This document shows positions 49,501 through 61,500 of a DNA stretch of 64,000 bases, piece after piece. A program made the translations under genes and the position numbers. Under the pieces are notes generated by a model. That model made no database searches. It was not told the DNA's origin and saw nothing but the letters and a program-made list of their open reading frames with translations. This DNA is from Paracentrotus lividus. Lineage: Eukaryota; Echinodermata; Echinoidea; Camarodonta; Echinidae. The stretch is taken from assembly GCA_940671915.1 (NCBI GenBank), contig CALNVZ010002974.1:13343022-13407021 (forward strand), in the 5' to 3' direction. How positions within the stretch are numbered: position 1 is the stretch's first letter; the number at the start of each line of letters is the position of its first letter.

Positions 49501-52500
49501 TTAACCCATCGGCTCATTGACATGGATCATCTTACTCCCATACATGTAATATGTTTCAGGAAGTGATGGGTTAGGTAAAATACTGCTTCTGATAAAACAC
49601 TTACGGTGACAGTCTCCTGGAAGGAGTCTATCTTCTTCTGTTTGACGTCGGCCAGAGATTGAGCATCAGAGGTCAGTCTAGGGAACACATTACCCTCCAT
49701 GTTAATCACAAACTCAATTGTCTGTGGAAGATCATACAAGAGAAAAATTGCATATGAATCGCTTTTGCTTTGAAAATGGACTTATTGGACAGAATAGCGG
49801 TCAAAATAGTGGTCATAGAAAGTTATTTGTTAGTATAGATATTATGACATCCCTCTATGTTGACAACAAGAAAAGATATGTGGGGGAAATGTGTTTATCA
49901 GCATCGAATTTGTCCTTCCAATATGATCAATGGTGCAGGAAAACCAGGTACCTAACAAACCTAACATAATGTTCAGCTAAACGTAGAATAGAAAAGCAAA
50001 TTGAGTTGATCTTGTTGGACCCCAAATCAGTCAAAACTTGGTCACATCTCTTGGATTGTGATTTTAAAATTCATCTCCTTCAGTATTCACAATTGATTTC
50101 CTCAAGTCTGTAGAAACCTAAAAAACTACATTTAATGCATCCTGTTTTTTGTAGTTGTCTCAAATTATGTACATCAGTTTCATAACCTAAAGTTAACCCT
50201 TTAGCACCTAGAGACTTTGTGAAAAGTGTCACTTTATTTCCCAATGGAAAGCGTTGTCTGTATGCATCAGCACATTTCTATGGGAAACTCTTCGATTTCT
50301 TCCACTTTTTTTTGTGTGCAGAATCTGCTGGCACACATTGTGTTTGTAGTGCACTACAAGTATGGGCAATTTTGACCACAAAGTCTGGATACTATGAAGT
50401 GCAGAAAATGGAGTTTTGGTTCTAAAGGGTGAAAGACCTTTCCCAAGACATAACAATTCCCCAAATTAAAAGAACCCACAGTTTTATACTCATTTATTCA
50501 TCAACCACATACCTTCCTAGCATCTCTGACAAAGTGTTCCCACTGGGATTTGAAGGTCTCCTCTGCAGAATACTTCTGGTGAAGCGAATCATAGAGGTCG
50601 TCTAGGTAGATCTTACGCTCCCCAAAGGACTTGATTGTCAGCTCCACATAGTGCACAGAGGTCCTGGTGACCAGCTCTGTGTCGTTGACAAACTAAGATG
50701 GACGATGAAGGAAAAAAAAACAAAACTTTTTTTCCACAAAATGTATATGAATTCCAATTCTTTCTTAACAATAAATGACTGTCATAATGGGGATACATAT
50801 AAGCATGAAGCAGAGGAACGATAAGAAATTACATGAAAATATATTGGAGTTACTAAATATTCTATATATAGAACTTTTGAAGCCCAAGTCCCATTTTCAG
50901 CCAAAATATCAAATTATTTCTAGTAGTTTATATCAATAATATGAATGAATACCTCAATAAACCCCTGTAAACAAAAGGATTTGCACAAACTCAGTTTTAA
51001 GCTATTAGTCACCAATTGTTATGTATTCAAAATCTTTATTTATAATACATGTAGATACCATTACTGTTACAAATTACCTGCTTTCTAAGTTCATTTAAGG
51101 AAAGTAAACCAGTGATAATATTATAATCTTTCTTTGATTTAAATTTTTGTTGGTTAAATCATACAGTAATCTGACTTTAGAAGTGGCTTTGGCATAGATA
51201 GTCTAAAAAGAAAAGAAAAAAACATAAACAAAACTTACCTTGTGGATTTCATTCTTGAAGGTATGACCAGTGTTGTCTAACTGGATGTTGATCTCTACCA
51301 TCTGGTTCCATTTCTCATGGATGTGTTGCATCGTAGTCTTATTTATCCTCTTCACATCCCTTGTCTCCTCTGATCTCAACATCGTCTCCATGTTCTCCAT
51401 TGCATTGCCAAGCTAATAAAGATCACAAGAATATGCCAGGTCTATGACATTTTTCATTTCATACAACATAAATTTTTCATCCTCCATCTTCAAAATCTAA
51501 ATGAGACTAACTTTCTTGCAAAGGTTGAACATTAATCTCAAAGTTCTCTCATACATTGTTCGATGCAGATACAAACCACAAATATTAACTACGTTAATAT
51601 AATTTCTCATCACATTTTATCTAGATGAGGCGAACCCTCTCAAGGTTGAAAATCCTGGCAAATCTAAAATATGGTACATATCTGTTAGTACAGCTTTTCA
51701 TTATATATTTTTAAAATTAATACATGAAATATCACAGAGATACGATTGGTAATAGGATTGGAAAATATTAGAAGCATATCACTTTTGATATGCAAAACAA
51801 CCAATATTAAAACATAGCAGACAGCTTTTTTGTTGTTTTAAACTATGAATATAATTATGCAAGAAAGAGTAAGACAGTAAGAAAGGACAACATTGGGACA
51901 ATCTGAGCAATATGGCTATTGAAACAAACAAACAGCAACATACCTGTTTTGCAACTTTGTGAAACTTGATCAATATGTGAGCTGCCCTGATTCTGTTCTC
52001 TACGGTAACAGTCACTCTGGTCCAATGTTGCTTGAGTTTATTGGTTTGCTCCGGAGTGAACCGGTTCCGAGAACCAAGCTTGGTAGATATCTCCATTACT
52101 TTGTCCACTTGGGTTGACTTCTCCTGCAAATTAAAAATGAAATACTCAGATTCACATTCAGATTTGGAAGTGTTCTATACTATAATAAAATCACAGTCTG
52201 AATCATGATAACATTAAGCATATAATACCATAGATAATGCCTTTTTAGTACAATTATATATATTTTAAAAAAAAGGATACAGTGTAGTGTGGTAAGTGAA
52301 GTAAGAAATCCTTGTGACATTGTCAAATTGTCACATCTTAAACTTAAAAAGTACAACATCATGTCAGTGAACAAGATACGAAATAGCGACTCAGTCCCAC
52401 ATACCCTAACTTCTGTTAGTAGTTTCTCATGTCCATCTAGGAAGTCCATAGTGGTTTGCATCTGATCTCCCATGTCATTGTTAGCCATCAGGAAAGCATC

Positions 52501-55500
52501 TCCAACGTTCACAAGCCACTTGATCAACACAGTGTACTTCTCTTCAAACGTTGTCTGCATCTCAGCCTGCTCTCTCAGCTCTGGCCGGGCCTGGTTCTGC
52601 AGGTCAACGCACTTTGCCTACGGAGAGATGACGTGGGAAAGTATGATTAAAGGTGGCTGTGTAGAGTTTTTTATAAATTTTACAAGTTTGACAAGTAAAA
52701 ATGTGCCAAGTATGAGGCAAATTGTAAGCAACACTATCAAATGAAACGGTAACGAGGAAGAGGCCTGTTACTTGATGATTAAGAATGAAATTAGCATTAC
52801 GAAGTTATACCATACTAACCACACTACGATGGACTAACATCGTAGGGTGATTTCCAAACATTTTCCTTCTTTACAAGATTCCAAAATTATCAGCAAAGCA
52901 AGGGGAAAGAAATATCACCTGAATTTCAGCCATATTCTCCTTGACTGCCTCTGCTCCTGGAGTGCTCAGACCGACCTGGTTTAGAAGGGCACGCCCCTCA
53001 CCAAGGACCGGAGTCGAGATCTCTGAGATGGCATTGTTGAGTTTGTCTAGTCGGTTTGCCTTGGAATAGTCGTCCTTGGGTAGTCTCTCTTGAGACAGCT
53101 GGACGCCAAGTCTACTCAGGTATGTCTTAGCCTAGAAGAATAAAAATACAAGAGAATTATATACTAGGCCTACAAGTTTTCAACTTGTGATGACTATTCA
53201 AAATTGCCTGGTCATTTTGACCTGGAATAGTTATTTTGGGATAGTCTCCTTATAGACACCAAGTCTACTCAGGTATGACTTTGCCTCAGAGAATAAGAAA
53301 TAGATGAGAATTGTATACCCTCATTTTTATTCCCTATGTTTCAAAATGAGAAAGCACTGTAATGCTTCTCTAGCAAGGCAAGCTGGGGATGGTCATCATT
53401 GGGTAGTCTAAATTTCAGCCATACTTTTAAAACCATTTTCTACCAGTTCTCTGACATCACAATTCTGAGCAGCTACAATATTGCGGTTTGTTGTTTACAG
53501 TAGATATCACCAAAACTTTCAAAGCTTGAAGCTTACCAGTTCTGCATTGCGGTAGAAATCATGAGCGCGTTGCAGGGTGTTCCGTCTCTCCCCCAACCGA
53601 CTCATGAAGTCATCACACAGCGTATCAATGGCTCGAGTCTGGCTACGTAGTCTCTCTGTACTTTCTGGGTCTGAGTGACGTACCTGCTCTGATGTAGCTA
53701 GGAGATTCGCAACGCTGTTTTGAACATCCTACACATGAAAATGTATGAAATTTTTTGGTTTAATTTTGTTCACACTTCAGCTCCAGTATATAAATTAAAA
53801 TCTTTTTATGAACTTGGTTTTTGTTAGAGAACTTGATTGCTGAAAATGTAAACACCTGTTTCTGACCTTTTCTAGAACACTTCATTTCATAACTTACACA
53901 AAAGCTGTATTATGTCACGTTATTATAACATTCCATACTAATTTATTTCTGATGTAATTTCCAAACTATAAGAACAAAACTACCTGACCTATGATTTCAG
54001 AGACATGTTCTCACCAATTTCGCTATCAGAATAGTATAATCCTTGTCTTTGCATATATATACATGTATATCAAAATTAAGAAATGAATTCTGCATCGGTT
54101 TTATGATACTAAACTAAAAAGAAATACAATTTGAATGAAAAACCGTGGAGACAAAATATTTTTCGATATTTCGGGCATAGCCCTTTGTCAAGGAATGACA
54201 ATTTATTGAGCATCATCTTATAATCACAAAATGCAAAAACGTGCCAAAAAGGTCGCGTTTTTTGCATTTTGTGATTATTTCATTCAAATGGCATTTCTTT
54301 ATATCAAAATTATGTGTTTATCTTGATATTTTGTTCATTTCATTAATGATGACTTATTCAAGGGAATTCCCTTACCGCAGCAGCCACTTCAAATGCCTGA
54401 TGTTGTTTGAGTAGGTCTGAACACTCATTCTCACTACGACCAATGTTTCTCCTCTGAAGATACATCTCGCCCTGAGTGCGGAACCAGTTGGATATCTGAA
54501 CAAATTAGGAGAGAAGATGTAAAGGAGAGAATGATAATAATGCTGTATCGATCAATCAAGTCACTTAAAGGGAAAGTAAAGTCATTGAAAAGGTGAAAAA
54601 CAATTACTGTGACCTTTGAAATTATATTAATTTCATTCATTTACACACACTATTTTATAGCTGCCAATATTGTGAGTCCAAATATAGGGACAAAGTCGGA
54701 AGAAAATGTTAAAAATAGGGACATTCCTGTGTCTCCTATAAATTACTGTACATAGACTTTTAAAACTAGGGACAAAAGGTTTTCAAGGGTGATAAAGGCT
54801 CTTTCTTTCCCCAAAAAATAAGGACTGTCCCTACTAAACAGGGACAATTGGTAAATATGTATGGTAATAGATAAAATGACTGCTCATCTCACCTTGGTCA
54901 CTTCTGTGTCAATGTCACGCAGATGCTGGTACTGATCCAGCTTCCGTGACCTCTCCAGCCAAAGGTCATCGAGAAGTCGTCTCTTATCCTGGATGTCTTC
55001 CATGGCTTTCTCCACACCCTGGCAGGATACCATGGTGGCACGTCGCGAGTCATCCCCGGCTTTGCTGCCTAGGTCACGGAGGCGGTCCAGAAGTTCGCGA
55101 CCTTGTGACATGACTCCCATAGATCCTTCCAGCATGTCTGCAAATGGAAATGATAGATTGAAGAAATGTATAAGAATCGATGTGTCACAGACTGTAACAA
55201 ATTCATGGATACTTCAATTCTGCTGAGCTATCTGTATACTTATACAAAGCAGTGTCCTATTTTGACAAAAAGAAGCAAGTGACAAAGGTTACAAATGTGC
55301 CCCTCATTTACACTGATGTTATGTAATCTTATAAAGCTTTACCTTAACCTATCATTAAGCTGGATAAGCATTCATATCTATAATATTTGGACAGGAAAAA
55401 GATGAAATATAAAAACATCTAAAACTCAAATTTGATTGTCATGTCACTTGCATCCTTTTGACAAATTAGTTCCTCAGTGTGCTTTTTGTATTGTATGACA

Positions 55501-58500
55501 TGAAATAAAATTTATATTAGAGAAACACCTGGTGCTATTCAATGAGAATGGCATACCTTTCTTGATCTGTTTTGTCCTCTGTAATTGATTATCTACACCT
55601 CTAGCATCAGACGGCAAGGTCATGGTGCGACACTCACGGATTCCATCAGCAAGGGTATCATTGAACTGGAGGGGGGATAAGGATAGACAAATGTAGCAAT
55701 ATAAGAGAGTGATAAGGATGTAAAATTACAGCAAAATGCACAATGCACAAAAACATTTTATTTGAGATCTTAGAATAAATCATGAAAATAGCCATAACAT
55801 GAAAATGAAAATGATTTCCTCATTTATGAACTAAACAGGCAATTTCATAACTATTCTTTAATACAAAGTCAATAAGAAAGGCATATTTAGTAGGCTGTCC
55901 TGCCCAATACACAAGTATTCCATTCCAACAAAAATTAAGTACTTAAAAACATGTTGGTGATCATTCATGTTTGAATTTTTTACTAAAATCAAGTGCAATC
56001 ATTGGAAAAGTGCTTCCCATGAATTATATTTAATTAATTAACCATGAAATAACAGAGAATTCGAATTGACACCTTAAGTTTATTATGATTATTTTGGAAC
56101 ACAGCAAAGGGCTAAAATAACCATGTTCTGCCAACAAATCCAGACTCAGCTTAAAGAAAGACCTGGACCTACTTGTTTGGCACCTTGGTAGAACTCAACA
56201 GCCTGGTCCAAAAGCTTCTGTCTGGTTTCCATCTGTTTGGTAAGATCCTGCCAGGCTTGTCCCAGACTCTTAGCCATCGCAGCATAGACATCTCCATAGA
56301 ACTGCTGTGTAGAGACTTGGTTGTCTGCCTGGCTCAGGAGACTACCAATCTGGTCTTGCTTGGCCTGCACAATGCAAAGAAAAAATATGAGCAAATGTGA
56401 ATTATTCATCCTCTGTAAGAGTATTTCCAATATCATTTAACCCCACTTTTAGAGAGATAGAGTGATGCTGTTTGAAATGTGATATTCATGAAAAGGTATG
56501 CAATGAACCTTTTACTCTGCCTAAAACAAACAGGCCTAATTATTGTATGTGTTCTACTTTAAATATCAGTCCCTCTCTATTACTACATGTATATCATACT
56601 TTTACAATAATAGTCTTAATGATTAAGGGAAATCTGTAACAATATTAACTCAACATTTACTTACAGGAAAGTCTTGATAGTATAAAGAGAGAAGTCAAAG
56701 TAAGTTTAAGTTTAATTAAATTTGCTTACTTTATCTAAAAAAATTATTTTCTACCTTTCAATTTCTATCAAACTGCATGACATTTTAACTTGCGATTTTA
56801 CTTGATGCATATTTGTCAATGATATCACAAATTATCCTGCTTCATTATTAGATAAAAGTCAGTGCCAGGAACAGCATACTGAAGAAGCTAGCTAATTCAA
56901 AATGGGGCACTGATGCAAGCACCATCCGCACAACAGCCCTTGCCCTTTGCTACTCAGCTGCAGAATATGCCTGTCCTGTGTGGGGTAGATCAGCCCATGC
57001 TTCAAAGATAGACCCATCACTCAACAGTGCATGTAGGGCCATAACAGGTTGCCTGAAACCAACCAAGGTAGACGATATCTACATCCTGAGTGGCATCGCC
57101 CCTCCTCACATCAGGAGGCATGTTCTCTCCCAAAAAGAGAAACTTAAGCAAGAAAATGACCCACTCCACCCTCTCTTCAACGCCATGCCTGCAATTAAGC
57201 GCTTAAGATCTAGGCACAGTTTCCTTCATTCTATCGTTCCCTTGAACCAAAGCCCCCACAACCGTAGGCTAGACCTTTGGTCAACCCGCCTTGCGTCTGC
57301 ACCACACAGTGTCAACACCAGTCCAAAAGAGTCCCTCCCACCAGGATTCCGTGAACCTTGGCCTTTCTGGCTGTGTTTAAACCGCTTGCGAGCTGGAGTT
57401 GGCTGTTGCAAGGCTCTAATGGTCAAATGGGGCATCAACACTGAAGGACAGCCAGTTTGCGAATGCGGAGAGGAGGAGACCATGAGTCACCTCCTACAAT
57501 GCCCTCTTCTACCTTCCCCCTGTTCCCCAGCTGATCTTACTACCCTTTCGCCTAATGGGATCGCCTGCGTTCAGTATCTAATGGGCAGAGTTTGAATCAC
57601 ATTCTAATTCACAAATAAACAAAAATTGAGAGAAAGGACTCGAGAAGAAGAAGATTATTAGATAATTAAAGCTAGGATTAAAAAATATGGAAACATATAA
57701 TCTGATATGATTATTTTGCTGGTCCCATGCTCTTGGTATTCTTTTATTTTTTATTTTTTGTAATTTTTACCCTGATATATAAAGATATTCCTGATAAGGT
57801 AATTTCCATGGTCCCAAAGACCTCATTATAATGAGTTTCCACTGTACATAATAATATTTCCATTATCCATGCATTAATATCTGTGTTCTACATGGTTTGC
57901 TATCTGTGATGGATCAGAATCCTTGCCTAATATTCTCCCTGACACATTCCAGAAAGTTTTGGTCTGAAATCCTGGAACATGGAATGTCCCATTATATCTG
58001 ATGAGGTCACTTCTCAATTTAGCCTCCTAATCCAGGCTTTTGAAAGAAAGTTGGATCGATGAACATTAAATGTCATGTACTGATCTCCATCTAATTTGCC
58101 TTCATCATGAATGCAATCCATGCTTTCAATTCAATTATCTTTCATCTTCCATTGAGACATGTAAAGATGGAGATTCGTTCAGACAAGAGAATATACTTGT
58201 GTCTGGAAGCAGAGTTGAGTTGATTACACTAGCTAAACATAATATACATGTACATTTAATGATAATTTAAAGGTCTTAACCTACTGATGATCTATTTAGT
58301 TTAACTGGATTTAAATGTAATATTACAATTTAAACTATGCACAGGCTAAAATATGAATATTCAAATGGTCTTCAACTGAAAATTTTCTTCTTTCCCATGT
58401 TGAAAAAAAATCAATAAATGCTGATAAACAAAAACGTCCCTTGTCAATATCTTTTCAGATACTGACCCTATTTAAAAAATATATATATCAACACCTTTAA

Positions 58501-61500
58501 AATATAAATTTTCTTACCATTTCCATTGCACATGCATATAATCTAATTTCCTATGATGTTTTTTACAAAAATAAAATTTCTCTATTCAGTCTTTTTGCAT
58601 AAAAGACATTTAAAAAAAAAACATTTAAAAAGTCATTTATTGGTCAAAGTCAGAAATAAGTTATTTGATTTATATTTAACACTAAATAATGCTTTTTTTC
58701 TACTTTGATCTGACAATAAAATACTATCCCTAACTCTTATATGTGTCAGGTTATACTTCTAAATGGGGTGTTATACTGGTACCAAACAATCAATTATCAC
58801 TTAGGCCCCTTAAAGTTTTAAACTACTTTAAAGGTAATATAAAGGGTCTCAAGTATGCACTTAATAACCAGAAATGGGTTGTCAAATAGAGAGAGATGGT
58901 GTATCTAATAAATTCACAGTGCAACTCTTCTGTTAGGTTCTGATTGTCTATGTCAGTTTTGGCAAGGATTAATCAACATTCATATTTCTGAATGTATTTT
59001 CAATAGAACTTTGCAGTATTAGCATGATATTTGTAGCATTGGAGAAAGCAAAATAGTTGGAAAATAAATCTTATTCTATATCCATAAACTTATAATATTA
59101 ATGCATCATCGATTTGTATACCACTCTGCATTGACGTTCTGCCTCCTAAAATACCATGCACACACATAGCACAGATTCCAGTCCCATCACTTAATGCGTG
59201 ACATGGGCCAGTTGTTATCTTTAGATGACACTAGCTTAAAGGAGATGGTCTCAGTATGTAGCATATCATATTCCAGTATTATTGTGTTATTCAGGTTTTA
59301 ACCTTTCAATAAACTGAGTGATAATTTCTACCTTTTTTGTCCCTTCAAATAATATATTTATAAACTTATATTTGTTATTATATATTTGTAAATGGCTTTT
59401 ACCAATAATAATGACCTGTAAAGCGCTTTGAGCAGTTTAACTGGAAAAATGTTGTATAAATAACCAGATATTATTGTAATTATTATTAGTATTATCACTT
59501 TCAGATGTTCAAATTTTGTACTTTTAAAATGGTAGTCTCAAGACTATAATCAAGAGAAAATTTACCAACTTAATATTTTGAATGAAAGTGTTTTTATGAA
59601 GAAATCATTATACTACCAAAATTTTGAAATATGAGAGGGATTTTAATTATTCAAATTACAGGTAATAATTTGTGTATATTAGCTTGTATCATAATTATAC
59701 ATGTAAGGAGGAGAATACTATGTTTATGCTGTACGACAACAGGTCTGGAAAAAAACATAAGGAAACTTTCTGCGCCACTTCTACCAGTACATAGGCTGGG
59801 TTTTCATGGGGGCACGCAAACGATTTACACAGGACAGAATTTCAAAATTCAACAGTTGTATTTCATGTCGCAAAAGCTTTTGATGCATAACAAATTTAAT
59901 TTAATTTGAACCCCCGGCCATCATAAGGCGCTGCTGCACTAGCTCGAGCTATTTTAAATAGCGCGCTAATTGTGATCTGATGAACTAGCTTCATCAGAGG
60001 AGATCCGACTTTGTGGTCAAATTGCGCGCTAAATTGGAGGAAATCCAAGCCCAAGTCATCTTAGGTTTTAAAAAAAAAACTTGAGCTGTTTTGCGGTTTT
60101 TGGTACAAAATAGCGCGCTATTATGTGCGGTGCTGCACTAGCTCGACATAAATCCAAAATCGTGCACCTGTGCTTGTATACGCTAGCGGTAGTTACAAGT
60201 TACGCAATACACATCGGGCTTGTTTGTTCAAGGTCACGTCACGTCGTAAATGCGAAATTTTAAAATAGCTTGAGCTAGTGCAGGACCAGTTTCTATTTTC
60301 TGGGTTTTTCCCCAATCCACCAATTAGCGCGCTATTTTTTAGCTCAAGCTACATGTAGTGCAGCAGCGCCTATATAGGCCTACTCTAGTGAATGTACGAA
60401 GTGAAACTGTTGCCATGTCAACCTGCCATCAAAACACACTTACAGGGGAATCCCAAAATTTATTCATTTTAAGAAGTATCCTCCCTCCATGATCAGATCA
60501 CTCTACAAAGAATATTTAACAACCCGAGCTGTCACTGAAGAATTACTGACATCTGACCTCTAAATCTAAATAGATTTTCAAGGGAAGGTATCACTATTTT
60601 TTTCTGAGAAGTTTATATTTCAGAATGTCTTGAAATAAAATAAATGAAAGGGAGATTTTTAAAAAATTGAGGTCTCCATCTTGAAATTTCAAAAATAAAG
60701 AAATATCATTTCTATTAAAAAATGCATTAACTTCATTATGAAAGCAGTAGGATCAATAGTAGAGTGCATATTATGCAAACTCTATGCAAGACCTATTCAT
60801 AGTAAACTGATCTTCTACTTTAAATGTTCAACAGGCACAATTTGCTAAATAGGTCAACAATACTTGATGAAATTTCCAGACCAAAAGAGCAGATGCTGAA
60901 ATTAACCTTGGCCAAGCTGATGTTAAACTGTTCACCAGTCTCCATAATAGAGAGTGTTGAGAATAAGACACTTGGCATGTCACTATACTTCTCATGATCT
61001 CTGCATTGAGCAAAATATATTAACAAAATGCACATGTTGCTAACAGACAAATTTCACATATTCCCTTTACAACTTCCATTCCCACATTTTGTTGTGGTCT
61101 TCTGGGCTTATTTTGCATTAATTGTTGTATTATGTTGACATTGAAATTGTCATTATTTTCTTCAAAAAAGTAGGCCTACATTCAATAAAGAGAAACAACT
61201 TTCTCATGTTTCATTTGTGTTTGGGCACTGATGACATGGGTGGGAGAGAGCGGATTAGTAGTCTACTTGTAATTAACCCATCAAAACTCCTAAATTCTGA
61301 TCCTAAACAAACTCTTTTTAACATGACTTTCATTGAGCTTATTATGTAAATGGCTCGTTAGACCTTAAGTGTATATCCATCTTTTACAATGAAGTGATCA
61401 AATATTGTTCTTTCTATACTATAACACCTACATTCTCGACATTTGATTGGAGGATTTTGGATCACATGACATTTATCAAACAATCCATTGAACAACGGTA

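Noticed and set aside
54655-54860. Repeated TAGGGACA motifs considered as an element
   Set aside because: Four short motifs with irregular spacing and no terminal repeats; too weak to call.
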